This document shows, in pieces, positions 44,889 to 54,345 of a stretch of DNA of 64,000 nucleotides. The notes beneath the pieces are model-generated. The model saw nothing but the letters and a program-made list of their open reading frames with translations, searched no databases and had not been told where the DNA came from. The translations under genes and the position numbers were made by a program. Numbering within the stretch: the first letter of the stretch is position 1; each line of letters begins with the position of its first letter. Source of the DNA: Tritrichomonas musculus (taxonomy: Eukaryota > Parabasalia > Tritrichomonadida > Tritrichomonadidae); assembly GCA_039105265.1 (NCBI GenBank), contig JAPFFF010000011.1:5518001-5582000 (forward strand). Direction: 5' to 3'.

Positions 44889-45112
44889 TTTTCGGGTGTA
44901 GAATTCTAAAAACACCATTAGAAAGCTCAAAAACTACTCCATACCTTGGAAATGACATTGGCAGAATAGTGAAAGTAGAGAGTGTGTACTTACGATAGGT
45001 TTTCAGAGGGTATTTGGCCGGGTAGCGAGGCCCAAGCGAAGGTGTACCTGAGCTTGGTGGCGAGCAGTGTAGGCTGGGGTGAAGAATGAATCCCAGCCTA
45101 TACTATACTACT
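44889..45112 (-). repeat. Right terminal inverted repeat of element C (224 bp)
   Basis: Reverse complement of the left repeat with about six differences by eye. It ends CTATACTACT at 45112 and is followed by the TCAGT duplication. Confidence 0.93.
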
Positions 45113-45117
45113 TCAGT
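45113..45117. repeat. Right target-site duplication of element C (TCAGT)
   Basis: Second copy of TCAGT, matching 19793..19797. It lies within the coding text of B's fibre gene. Confidence 0.88.
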
Positions 45118-47364
45118 GCTAGGGATCCATTTCGAGTCCTCACGATGATATACCTTACCGGTCATATATACTGGAGCTCCAATGACGAAATCGGTAATGG
45201 TGTTAACCGATGACTCGATTGGGGAGTAGTGGGTGATGGTAGTTGAACCATTGGATGTTATCTTACCGTTAACATGTAAATTTGAATCAATTGTTGTATT
45301 TCTTCCTGATGGAGAAACTTCATAAGAAAACGCGTTTGAATTATTCAATATTACTCTATAACGAGCTAAATTACCTTGATTATAATATTGTATTTTTGCA
45401 CATTTTGCGGAATTAAGACCAAGAATTATGTTCGATTCATATAAATTTGGATTTCCTTGATATACCTTTAAACAATCTGCATCTACACCATCTATTTCTA
45501 AATCACCATATGTTATAAAAACGTTATTATGAAAAATGGTATGTTCTATATCCCAACCAATAATATTTTCACAACCTACAACACCTAAAACACCTGAACC
45601 AATATAAAAACCGAAAGTTGCGGCTTCATTTTCATTTGTACCTATGCCTGCTATTAACAAGGTTTTAAAATCTGATTCTGTAGTATTTGTATCTAATATT
45701 GACAATGTACCTTTAATAGTTGAATTACCTTCTTTGGGAACATACTTATCTAATTCAAAAGCCAATTCATCTTTATCAACGAACTTCTCATCAGCCTGGG
45801 CACTAGTATAATATGGTGTCAAGTCAACTGGTGCTGGGATATCCGTTTTGAGAGCATATCGTTCGGCCCAAACATCCAATGATTTAGTTATTGCCACGGA
45901 TGATAATATATATGATGCTTGTGCTGATAGTGGTGTATCATCGTTCATCAATTTCTGTTGAACTTCTTCTGCTGGTTCTTCATTTGGATTCAATTGCAAC
46001 TCACTATTTTTGAGAACTGTGGGTACCTCAGGGATATCCGTTTTGAGAGCGTACTCACTTAAGTTCGCAAGCTTCGCATACTTCCCATCAGCCACATCCT
46101 TGGTCTCATACTTATCTAATTCATATGCGAGCTCATCTTCATCGACGAACTTCTCATCAGCCTGACCACTAGTATAATATGGTGTCAAGTCAACTGGTTC
46201 TGGGATATCCGCTTTGAGAGCATAAGTGTTCGACACATATCTAGCTGAATAAGCGTTTTTGTCTGTTGGTTCGACAGTTTTGGTAATTGAACATGACAGT
46301 ATTTCCGGTGTATCACCAGTTCCTGGATTGATTAACTCATGGGAGTTATACAGATACCAAAGACTAGAATCACTTCCTTCCATGCGCAGTATCTGAGAGG
46401 GTAGATTATCATCATCGTCATTGTACGAATAGTCTGCGTGAACATAATGGGCCGTATAGTAGCTGTCTGATGAGACAATATCCAACCCATATTGCTCAAT
46501 CAGTACATGATATGGGTCGTAATCCAAATCAAGAATTGTATTATTGGCGATTGTGAATTGGATAGTTGTTTGACCCTCGATAATCTCTGGGATATAGCCT
46601 TTCACTTGATCAATAATCGCTGGGAGGTCATCTTTTGGAACATATTCTCTGGCACAAGAATCCAAAGCCGCTTGAAGACCTTCATTAGCCGCCATACTTG
46701 TTAAACACATTGATGCTTGAGCTGATAATGGTTTAACATCTTCAGCCATCAATTTCTGAAACATTTCGTCTGGTAATTGATCTCTTATGTTCAATTGCAA
46801 CTCACTATTTTTGAGAACTGTGGGTATCTCAGGGAGGTCCTGAGTCTTCACGTACTCGGTCATATCTGGCAAGTCCTGGGTCTTCGCGTACTCACTTAAG
46901 TTCGCAAGCTTCGCGTACGGTTCCAAAGCAGTACTCAATGAATCACTCGTAACGATGTTCTCAGGGACCTCAGGTATTTCAGTAGATAGCGCACAGTTTT
47001 TGGCGATGTAATCACGTAATTCCCCAATGGCACCATCCACATCTTCACTAGATGCGTACTTCAGCATCTCCGTATTGAAATCCTCGGTTTTCACATAATC
47101 GAATAGCTGGGTTTGCAAAGCATATGACTCAAGGTCCTTGGCTAAAGCATATTTTTCGAGATGCTCACCAACTGTACTCGTAATGAGTTCCTTGATTTGC
47201 TCCTGGTTGGAACCAGTTATATTTGAGCCATTGGACCCATTGGACCCAGAAGGTACTTCGCACTTGTTATGACACATGCATGCATACTTTTTGATGTATT
47301 CTATTAGTAACTCGTCAATAGTGGCTGCTTTTATAGAAAATCCACTCTGTTCTATACTAAACAT
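45113..47364 (-). pseudogene. 5' and middle part of B's fibre-like gene, separated by insertion of element C
   Basis: The open frame starts at ATG 47364 and runs into the right tip of C. The N terminus is helical with CMCHNKCEVP and a Ser-Asn-Gly repeat; then come many short shaft-type repeats (ALKTDIP, YVKTQDLPEIP, VDLTPYYTS) typical of phage-like fibres, and near the end a globular domain also present in C's 1307-aa protein. About 45290..45770 is nearly identical in DNA to 20510..20960 of C and more AT-rich than its surroundings. The remaining C-terminal piece is at 19486..19797. Divergent from the 838-aa gene with 18 bases between starts. Confidence 0.85.
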
Positions 47365-47382
47365 TTACTATAAAATAAAGGT

Positions 47383-49899
47383 ATGATTACCGTAATTAAT
47401 AGTGGAGTCAAGGACCCCACATACCGAGAGATTCTTAGGTGTATGGTACAAAAATGCAAAATACCAAATGCAATCGTCTATAATATAATAGCCGCCATCA
47501 ATAGGCCAGATTTGTACACGGATGAGGTATCGCATAAGCTTGAAGATATGAAAAATGCATGGGAAAGCACCAACATAAATGACCCAGATCAGTTTGCGAA
47601 ATTGTATTGTAATTTACTTGTATATACAGCATTCTTCGAAGATCTGGAGCAACATTTGAAACCCCCAGGAGATCCAAGCGAAGTCCCAAGCGAAGTCCCA
47701 AGCGAAGTCCCTAGCGAAGTCCCTAGCGAGGAACTCCAACAGGATATCCCCGAATTTGAGGAACCTATTGAGCTAGAATTTGAGGAGGAGGAGGAAGAAG
47801 GTGATATGAGTCCATTCCAAATACTCACACCCAATCGAATAGCTCGAATTAGTGTTGATATGGATGCACTTAAGGCCCAAGATATACTCCCCGAACAAAT
47901 CCTTAATGTATTACCCAAATACTATCGCATTGCTGATGACCCCGATAAATATGCTCCCCGCAAACTAACCCAAATTGAGATTCGAGAGGTACGAGATATG
48001 GTTGATAATATCATACGTAACTTGGATTCAATCGAGAAAAAGCAAGCCGATATCATTAGGTCTCCAAAAACCAATAAAGAGGTATCTAGTATACGGAAAT
48101 GCATTACAACTGTTAAAACCTATGAAGATATCGAAGCTGAAATCAATAAGGAATTCTTACAATCCCTGACCAATTTGCCAGGTGAGAGTAATATGGATAG
48201 ACTTATGACTACATTCAACAAAACACTCAAACATGATTTGCAAGCACTTCGCAATTTCGGTGTTTTGGGTGAGGACTCATATGATGGACTTACGGAATGC
48301 TATAATAGGGCTATCCATCCACAGTCTAGTGATGACCTTAAAACAAAAGATTTGGTAGCCTCATTACATGAATATATTTCTAGAGGTCAATATGAAGATA
48401 CCCGTGATATATTAGATAAGCTCAATCTAGTAAATAAGCTTAATAGCAAATCGCATAAACAGATTTTTCCAACATTTAAAGTAATGGCATCTAGAAAACG
48501 TCCTACAGGTATTACATCTGAAGCTTATGACAATTTAAATACCACATTTCGTGAGCCAGAAGAAATCGAAGATGATGAGTCTTGGAGTGAGGATGGAACA
48601 TCATTCTTGCCAGAAGATGATGATGGATTAGGGGATATTACTGACCCATATGATACAAAAGCTATTGAAATATATAGAAAAGCTAAAGGTCTTTCTGGTG
48701 TCGGTAGAATTGGAGTACCTAATAGAAAATTCGAAAATATAGTAGAAAATCTCGAAGGATTTAAGGTACCAAGCTTATCCAAATCTCGTGTATCATCAAA
48801 ATATAAGCAAGATTTTATTGACATGATTATCAATGGGAATTGCCGAATTAAATATATTCCTGCTGCGGCAAAACGAGATACAGCATTAGAATATTGTTTA
48901 AAGCATACTGATGAAAATGGTATTCCTAAATATAGAGTACTACAAACAAACACAACCGATTTATTCGATAATAAGATCACTGACCTCAATGGTGACAAGG
49001 TTGATGATATCGTACTTGTTAATAAGAAAGGTGTTCCAGTAATTGTTAATGGATATCAACTTGTTCAAGCATCTCCATATAAGAAGGTATGGGCTGCGAA
49101 GTTCAACTCAAGGGAATTACGTGAAGCAAACCCATTCAATGTATGGTTAGCGGAACAGTTCCAGAAATCAGTTGACAAGGTTGATTGGGAAAAGGGAATA
49201 TATCAAGTAGCACCAACTGAACAAATGAGTAAAGCCATGCTAGGTTATGGTGCTATAGGTTTACCAAAGGCTAGGGTTAGCAAGAGGTTGTCCCCACGTT
49301 CATATTGGACATCAGCATTCAAGCATATCTGGGATATATTCTGGATAAGATTCAAAGCTGTAAAAATATTGCAGAAAGCAACCAATTTCTTAGCTGTATC
49401 AAATTTTGTGTATTCTGCATTATTTGATATACCAGCTCTAAGAGCTATAATGAAGCAAGAACACAAAACCTTCACATATGATGCATGGAGCTTATATAAA
49501 TCAACCTATAAATCAAAATATAACGATGTAGTTAAGGAATCCTTAACTGAATATGTCACCAAAATCATACCTGCAAATGTGAATAAAAATAGTGCTGAAT
49601 GGGATGAACCATTTAAGGCTCTCATAGCTGAAGTTGAGTATGCAGTTTTCAATATTGGATTGCACACCGAGCCTAGTAATACAGCTAAGCTACAAAAATA
49701 TATGAATGGTATTGCATTCGGTGGTAAAGAACGAGCTAAGGCATATCGTGATGCATTCATGCAACATATTAATGAATATCTTGAAAAGGAACTCTATAAT
49801 GGTATGGGATACATGGAATTCAAGGCAGCAAATAATAGAGCAAAGGATGAGCGTAAAGCTAAGGCTGGTGCTTTTATGTTAAAAGCTGAGCAAAAATAA
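47383..49899 (+). CDS. Unidentified 838-aa protein
   Basis: Near residues 95-120 there are five Pro-Ser-Glu-Val units (repeat of agcgaagtccca in DNA), then an acidic run. The central region is charged and helical. Near residue 540 a loop DLNGDKVDDI resembles calcium-binding Asp-x-Asn-Gly-Asp loops. A hydrophobic helical part near 650-690 and a Lys/Ala-rich C terminus (KDERKAKAGAFMLKAEQK) follow. No enzyme motif is recognised. Size and place between fibre and basic-protein genes suggest a structural or internal virion protein. The only rightward gene between the fibre and integrase; start ATG 47383. Confidence 0.65.
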   Translation: MITVINSGVKDPTYREILRCMVQKCKIPNAIVYNIIAAINRPDLYTDEVSHKLEDMKNAWESTNINDPDQFAKLYCNLLVYTAFFEDLEQHLKPPGDPSEVPSEVPSEVPSEVPSEELQQDIPEFEEPIELEFEEEEEEGDMSPFQILTPNRIARISVDMDALKAQDILPEQILNVLPKYYRIADDPDKYAPRKLTQIEIREVRDMVDNIIRNLDSIEKKQADIIRSPKTNKEVSSIRKCITTVKTYEDIEAEINKEFLQSLTNLPGESNMDRLMTTFNKTLKHDLQALRNFGVLGEDSYDGLTECYNRAIHPQSSDDLKTKDLVASLHEYISRGQYEDTRDILDKLNLVNKLNSKSHKQIFPTFKVMASRKRPTGITSEAYDNLNTTFREPEEIEDDESWSEDGTSFLPEDDDGLGDITDPYDTKAIEIYRKAKGLSGVGRIGVPNRKFENIVENLEGFKVPSLSKSRVSSKYKQDFIDMIINGNCRIKYIPAAAKRDTALEYCLKHTDENGIPKYRVLQTNTTDLFDNKITDLNGDKVDDIVLVNKKGVPVIVNGYQLVQASPYKKVWAAKFNSRELREANPFNVWLAEQFQKSVDKVDWEKGIYQVAPTEQMSKAMLGYGAIGLPKARVSKRLSPRSYWTSAFKHIWDIFWIRFKAVKILQKATNFLAVSNFVYSALFDIPALRAIMKQEHKTFTYDAWSLYKSTYKSKYNDVVKESLTEYVTKIIPANVNKNSAEWDEPFKALIAEVEYAVFNIGLHTEPSNTAKLQKYMNGIAFGGKERAKAYRDAFMQHINEYLEKELYNGMGYMEFKAANNRAKDERKAKAGAFMLKAEQK

Positions 49900-49920
49900 A
49901 TTGTGATATAATATAAGGTT

Positions 49921-51228
49921 TTATTCAGGAATATCAGCCATTTCAATATCAAACTCACCATCATTAAATGCAGATTCTATTTTTGGATGAGAATTTGCAC
50001 TGAGTGGCTTCTTCGCGGATGGTCGAGCTGCCACCCTAACCTTCCGTTTAATACGATATTTGCGATTTTGTTTAGACCTCAAACCTGGTTTTTTCGCAGG
50101 TGTTGTGCTTGTGGATTTTAATGATGGTCCAAATGATACATGTGAAGCATTGAGGTTTTTACGTGAAACCGGAGACTCGGTTATGGATAATGGTTCTAAT
50201 TCGGTATCCTCAAAATCATAATACGTTTGCTCACCAGCTCTATTACGTGGAATATCTTCATGATATGTTTTGCTCATACGATTATCATTAGCAATATCTG
50301 GATTCAGTTCAAATGGGGGAATATTGATACCACTATTTGCGAGTCTATCACGAAGATTTTTGATGATACGCTGCTGATAATCCCCTGGTATACGATACTC
50401 AGTTATGCTACCATTCGGCTTACCGAGTTTCAATGACACAGTATTAGGTCTGGCATCAGTTGAAGTAAGCACACCATCAGCATCAATTTTTGGTTGATTG
50501 GATATAGTATTATATCGATCTTCAGCTGAATCAGGCAATGCTTCTGTATCGAGACTCTTCACGGCACTGCCATTGGAAATAGCTCTTGGTGCAAATGATG
50601 TTGGTGAATTCATTGTGAGTGATAATGGACGTGTGCCATATTTGTAATTTTGCTTATCAGTTAATCGCGATTGTGTGGGACTGTGATATGTTTTAACGTT
50701 TTGAATGATTTGAATCTTAGGTAAGAATGATATATTTTCAAGTGCTGGAATACCAAAATGATAATCACTATTTGTACCTGGGCGAATTGGTGTTTTTTCC
50801 TTAATCTTTTCCAGAAATACTGCATGTGGCAATGCTATAAACGCTTCACCATTTTCACAATCACAGATTCCAGTAATATTGGCACTTCGGGTATATAAAT
50901 CTAAATTTTTATCATCATTATCTCTTGGGTCAGGAGGTAATTTTGGAACATCATTTTTTGGTAATGTTGTTAAATACGCGATATCCTCACCAAATGAGTT
51001 GTCCACAGCCCATATATATGATGGTTCATCTGAGCGTCTCGTATAGAACCTATATTTCATTATCTTCTCAAATGGTGAACCACAACCTATATAATTCACA
51101 TATTTTGGTGGTGAAATAAACTTTGGTATCATATATACGGTATGACCATTTGGACTAACTATAATAGAGTGAATAAACAGATCATCAATAACTTTTTGTT
51201 CACCAGGTTTCATTTGAATTTGATACAT
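49921..51228 (-). CDS. Unidentified 435-aa protein with basic C-terminal tail
   Basis: The N-terminal 170 residues are beta-rich (LFIHSIIVSPNGHTVYMIPK); the middle is polar; residues about 375-420 form a strongly basic Ser/Lys/Arg tail (KKPGLRSKQNRKYRIKRKVR), as in virion core or DNA-binding proteins. An ordered beta domain plus basic tail would suit a minor capsid protein contacting DNA, which is inference. Start ATG 51228 behind TTTATTTTTGGGTAAATG. Convergent with the 838-aa gene (22 bases between stops). Confidence 0.6.
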   Translation of the reverse strand: MYQIQMKPGEQKVIDDLFIHSIIVSPNGHTVYMIPKFISPPKYVNYIGCGSPFEKIMKYRFYTRRSDEPSYIWAVDNSFGEDIAYLTTLPKNDVPKLPPDPRDNDDKNLDLYTRSANITGICDCENGEAFIALPHAVFLEKIKEKTPIRPGTNSDYHFGIPALENISFLPKIQIIQNVKTYHSPTQSRLTDKQNYKYGTRPLSLTMNSPTSFAPRAISNGSAVKSLDTEALPDSAEDRYNTISNQPKIDADGVLTSTDARPNTVSLKLGKPNGSITEYRIPGDYQQRIIKNLRDRLANSGINIPPFELNPDIANDNRMSKTYHEDIPRNRAGEQTYYDFEDTELEPLSITESPVSRKNLNASHVSFGPSLKSTSTTPAKKPGLRSKQNRKYRIKRKVRVAARPSAKKPLSANSHPKIESAFNDGEFDIEMADIPE

Positions 51229-51252
51229 TTACCCAAAAATAAACTGCCGTGG

Positions 51253-51585
51253 TCAATAGATTAGCAAGCAGGATAGCACAAATGCATCGGGTTTTATCTC
51301 ATTACCATACAGGTCTGTGAACCATATTTTGAAATCCCGCTTGGTCCTATTGAGCATCTCATATTTGCGATACTTGGTTTGCCGTCTGTTGGCTAGCATT
51401 ATGAAGTGGTCACAGTATGGGTCGAATTCAACAATATCCGAGTGTACCATCAAATCACCGATGATGGTCTTATTCAGGATAGCTCCCACATACTGCACTA
51501 CGATGTACTTCTTGTTGCGACTATATATGAAATCCTCAGGTAGCTTAAACTCGGTGGTCTGTGTATGGAAATAGCGCTTTGGCAT
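51253..51585 (-). CDS. Unidentified 110-aa protein
   Basis: A compact mixed alpha/beta sequence with several aromatic strands (KKYIVVQYVGAILNKTIIGD, then DHFIMLANRRQTKYRKY). Three bases separate it from the integrase stop, so it is probably translated from the same leftward transcript. I do not recognise it and see no counterpart in C. Confidence 0.6.
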   Translation of the reverse strand: MPKRYFHTQTTEFKLPEDFIYSRNKKYIVVQYVGAILNKTIIGDLMVHSDIVEFDPYCDHFIMLANRRQTKYRKYEMLNRTKRDFKIWFTDLYGNEIKPDAFVLSCLLIY

Positions 51586-51588
51586 TTA

Positions 51589-52965
51589 TTAGATAGCAAA
51601 GTACTGCTTATAGTCTTCACCTAGTGATTCATAATTGGGTGCCACGAATCGGGTATACATGATGGGGACAGTTATGGTAGATCGCTCATCATCAGTCATT
51701 GGCGTTCGACCAGTTTTGGTTTTGATATACGGCACATAGAACGCAGTTCCTGCTTGTTTATCAGCATTCAACTGGAATCTACGATATGGGTTCAGCAATT
51801 TGCATTCGACGTTCCCATTATGGTATCTTATGAATTCAGCAATCTCATTGAACACACGCCTCTGCTTCTCATGCTTCTTCTCAGTTTTGGATGTATCGTA
51901 ATGGATCAATATGATATTACCCTTGCGATAGCTCAGCAGACCATCCATTTGCATATTATTTTTGACTCGACGTAGCTTCCGTTGGCAATCCCTGATGTAT
52001 CTCCACTCCAAATCTGGGTTGTGCTGCATTTGATTGGGTGTATAGTATATCTCCTTAGGCTCTTTCGCTAGATACGGGTCATAATACTCATCATCTCGGT
52101 AATTGGGATTGGGCATTCGTAGAGACCGATGTGGTGTGTTGTTATAGTAGTGAACCATCTGTTGCATCAGGAATGGGTCTCCAATTCTACGATTATCTAA
52201 ACCGAATGCATTACGGAGTGTCCTAATGGTTGCATCAACGATTTTGTGAGCGTTGCTGTGTTTGGATTTATCGACAATCACTGCATTACCGTCAATCAAC
52301 ACATTTTTGGTACCTGCATATTTATTTTTGTCTGGACTTCTGTAGGGAATTATATCAAGCACTTTTAGTAGATTATTTTCACCATCACATTTGATGGTAT
52401 TAAATTTGAAGTCATCATATTTATTGAGAATGATTTTGGCGTATGCATCCTTAATGGTATCAGCTAGTTTGTTCTTAAGTGGTTCCACAATTAGATATCG
52501 CGTATTGACATTCACCATGATGAGGTATATGGTTTCATGGGGTACCAATTTATCACCATTCTTCGTAGTGTACTTCACAAACATCAAATCGACCTCCCAG
52601 CAGCCAGGTTCTAATGAGAAATCCGGTTTTGAATAGGGACTGCATGATTTCAATTTGAAGTCCTTCACGAATGGTTCATGATGATACTCCGGATTGACGA
52701 TAAACAGTGATGGGTCCAATTTTGATATTTTGGATTTGAATGGGTACTTGAGCAATGACTTGTACTCATTATCGAATATCTTGAATGATTTCTTGTTGGT
52801 ATTAGCCATTTCCTGTGGCGGAGGGGGAGCAGGAACCGCGTTCTCAGGGGGCTTAGGGTATGAAGTACCTTCTGGTTCAGGGGGCTTAGGGTACGAAGTA
52901 CCTTCTGTAGCATTCTCAGGAACTGCTTTCTCACCCCACAAGAATGATGTTACTTTGTGAAACAT
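51589..52965 (-). CDS. Retroviral-type (rve) integrase, 458 aa
   Basis: The N-terminal 45 residues contain two GTSYPKPPE repeats. The catalytic core has CWEVDLMFVKY near 120-130, FNTIKCDGENN near 187-197, and the segment SNAHKIVDATIRTLRNAFG near 235, followed by YYNNTPHRSLRMPNP as in C's integrase. The C-terminal half has a beta-rich SH3-like part (RKGNIILIHYDTSKTEKK). It integrates B. It is clearly diverged from C's enzyme. Start ATG 52965 behind TTATTTTTGCACATTAAATG. Confidence 0.9.
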   Translation of the reverse strand: MFHKVTSFLWGEKAVPENATEGTSYPKPPEPEGTSYPKPPENAVPAPPPPQEMANTNKKSFKIFDNEYKSLLKYPFKSKISKLDPSLFIVNPEYHHEPFVKDFKLKSCSPYSKPDFSLEPGCWEVDLMFVKYTTKNGDKLVPHETIYLIMVNVNTRYLIVEPLKNKLADTIKDAYAKIILNKYDDFKFNTIKCDGENNLLKVLDIIPYRSPDKNKYAGTKNVLIDGNAVIVDKSKHSNAHKIVDATIRTLRNAFGLDNRRIGDPFLMQQMVHYYNNTPHRSLRMPNPNYRDDEYYDPYLAKEPKEIYYTPNQMQHNPDLEWRYIRDCQRKLRRVKNNMQMDGLLSYRKGNIILIHYDTSKTEKKHEKQRRVFNEIAEFIRYHNGNVECKLLNPYRRFQLNADKQAGTAFYVPYIKTKTGRTPMTDDERSTITVPIMYTRFVAPNYESLGEDYKQYFAI

Positions 52966-53022
52966 TTAATGTGCAAAAATAATGGTCTCTATCGTGACAG
53001 CAAAATTGCTGTTACCAGAAAT

Positions 53023-53256
53023 TTAGTGGTTATCGTTTGATAATTCAGCTAACTCATTTTCAAGTTTGGCAACCTTTTCCTTCAAACTATTAATATCTTC
53101 AATCAATGATTCACGGACTGCGAGACCATTGCTACCCAGCATGCCACCTTTGATGTTATTGAGGTGACCCTTATACATATAGCACTTCTCCTTGAGATCA
53201 TGCTTGATGCGCTTCAACTCTGGAATCTCCTTTTTGTATTCACCCAATTCAGTCAT
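53023..53256 (-). CDS. Small coiled-coil protein, 77 aa
   Basis: A nearly complete heptad pattern (INSLKEKVAKLENELAELS at the C terminus) with a Gly-rich break in the middle (KGGMLGSNG). It may be a small trimeric or dimeric spike or scaffold. The divergent gene at 53291 starts 34 bases away. The CAGCAAAATTGCTG motif lies just after its stop. Confidence 0.55.
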   Translation of the reverse strand: MTELGEYKKEIPELKRIKHDLKEKCYMYKGHLNNIKGGMLGSNGLAVRESLIEDINSLKEKVAKLENELAELSNDNH

Positions 53257-53290
53257 TTAGATATGAAAAAAAGTGTTTTTTCAAGATTAA

Positions 53291-53545
53291 ATGTCATACG
53301 CGAAAGCGCAGGAATGTAATTCATACGAGGAACGCCGTGTATTAAGAGATTCAAATGGGCTTACGTATTTCAATCACCTGGAACGTCACATGCGAAATAG
53401 GCGAACTATGAGTTGTACCAAACCCACAGTCCCAAAATATGAAGATAAGGGGTGTGTCGTGCATGACCCAATCATTAAGTCAACATCATCAACTCTACAC
53501 CACTCACTCAATCACCAGGTAATCCCAAATAATTCCAAGATCTAA
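53291..53545 (+). CDS. Unidentified 84-aa polar protein
   Basis: Polar, rich in Arg, His, Ser and Thr (HMRNRRTMSCTKPTVPKYED). Its TTTTTTCAAGATTAAATG leader is comparable to other B genes, and its composition fits B. It overlaps the convergent 60-aa gene by 4 bases at the stop. Function unknown. Confidence 0.5.
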   Translation: MSYAKAQECNSYEERRVLRDSNGLTYFNHLERHMRNRRTMSCTKPTVPKYEDKGCVVHDPIIKSTSSTLHHSLNHQVIPNNSKI

Positions 53546-53724
53546 TGTCTTAGGATACCGTTCACTGCATCAGTACACTCATTCACAGTACTGGTGAGCT
53601 GATTTATTTTTGTGGTGATCACGCCAATGGTGTTCTCCAAAGTGGTAATCCGCTTGGTGTATTCATCTACTGTTGACTGCAATGCATTGATGTCAGCGCG
53701 AATGCTTGCAAATTGGATCTCCAC
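53542..53724 (-). CDS. Small coiled-coil protein, 60 aa
   Basis: Regular heptads with Ile and Leu (INALQSTVDEYTKRITTLEN) across the length. It starts inside the 3' end of the preceding gene (53667..53996), an overlap of 58 bases, as is common in compact viral genomes. Resembles the 77-aa neighbour in style. Role unknown; a fibre or scaffold part is possible. Confidence 0.5.
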   Translation of the reverse strand: MEIQFASIRADINALQSTVDEYTKRITTLENTIGVITTKINQLTSTVNECTDAVNGILRH

Positions 53725-53996
53725 CAGGTTGTCATTATCGCCTGCTTGGTGATCTTCTTGAGAAACACATTACTGGAGCCATCCTTGCCAGTGCGTTTGG
53801 TAATCCTGTACTCGCATTCGGGTGTGATTATTTTGTAGGTTTTATTGAGGTAATTGGTGGTCTTCTCATTGAACATATCCTTGTACTTCTGGTAGAACAG
53901 GTCGAACTCCTCTACTGAGTTGAATGTGCGTTGCTCCTGCTTGTTATCATTAATAACCCTAATATTCCCTAAATGTTTCACATTATCGCAATTCAT
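53667..53996 (-). CDS. Unidentified 109-aa protein
   Basis: Start set at ATG 53996 (MNCDNVKHLG), because ATATTTTTGTCCG lies just upstream, the usual B leader, whereas the upstream ATG lacks it. The protein is mixed alpha/beta, with EFDLFYQKYKDMFNEKTTNY and a Lys-rich strand part. No family recognised. It lies in the leftward row of small genes next to the pX-like gene. Confidence 0.55.
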   Translation of the reverse strand: MNCDNVKHLGNIRVINDNKQEQRTFNSVEEFDLFYQKYKDMFNEKTTNYLNKTYKIITPECEYRITKRTGKDGSSNVFLKKITKQAIMTTWWRSNLQAFALTSMHCSQQ

Positions 53997-54046
53997 TTCA
54001 AAACGGACAAAAATATATTCATATGTATGTGGATATTCTATGATGA

Positions 54047-54298
54047 TCAAACCTTGTCCAGTATGGATTTACCTATATCATTAGCTTTGCTTACGTAATT
54101 GAGTCCAGTGCTGATGGTGTCTACAACTGGTCCAACACCTGGTATGAAGTCGGCGATTGGCTTGATCCTATTGATGATACCCTTACCAATATCAACTGCC
54201 CTTGGGATGTTGCGGATGACAGTTTGAGCTGCATTCTTGAGCTTACTGCCGACGTTCTTGAAAGCGTTCTTAATCTTCTTGAAGATGCCAATACCCAT
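54047..54298 (-). CDS. Small basic amphipathic virion protein (adenovirus pX/pVI-like candidate), 83 aa
   Basis: Start set at ATG 54298 (MGIGIFKKIKN). The protein consists of amphipathic lysine-rich helices (FKKIKNAFKNVGSKLKNAAQ) and a hydrophobic part with DFIPGVGPVVDTISTGL. This is typical of small membrane-active or core proteins carried next to the capsid gene in Polintons and adenoviruses. It is divergent from the capsid gene with 47 bases between starts. Counterpart in C: 40038..40568. Confidence 0.65.
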   Translation of the reverse strand: MGIGIFKKIKNAFKNVGSKLKNAAQTVIRNIPRAVDIGKGIINRIKPIADFIPGVGPVVDTISTGLNYVSKANDIGKSILDKV

Positions 54299-54345
54299 TT
54301 GGTATATAAAAAAATGTGATTTCAAGCTTTTTTCCAAGATACAAA

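Larger units (their letters stand above)
19798..45112. mobile_element. Element C: Maverick/Polinton nested in element B
   Basis: About 25.3 kb bounded by 224-bp inverted repeats starting AGTAGTATAG and a TCAGT duplication. It has its own polymerase, integrase, packaging ATPase, capsid protein, minor virion candidates and a three-gene fibre cluster, plus two HNH endonucleases and a T5orf172-type gene. Its genes are more AT-rich than those of B and only distantly similar in protein sequence, so it is a separate Polinton lineage, not a duplicate of B. It looks nearly whole, with perhaps two breaks. It must be younger in this place than the arrival of B's fibre gene. Confidence 0.93.
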
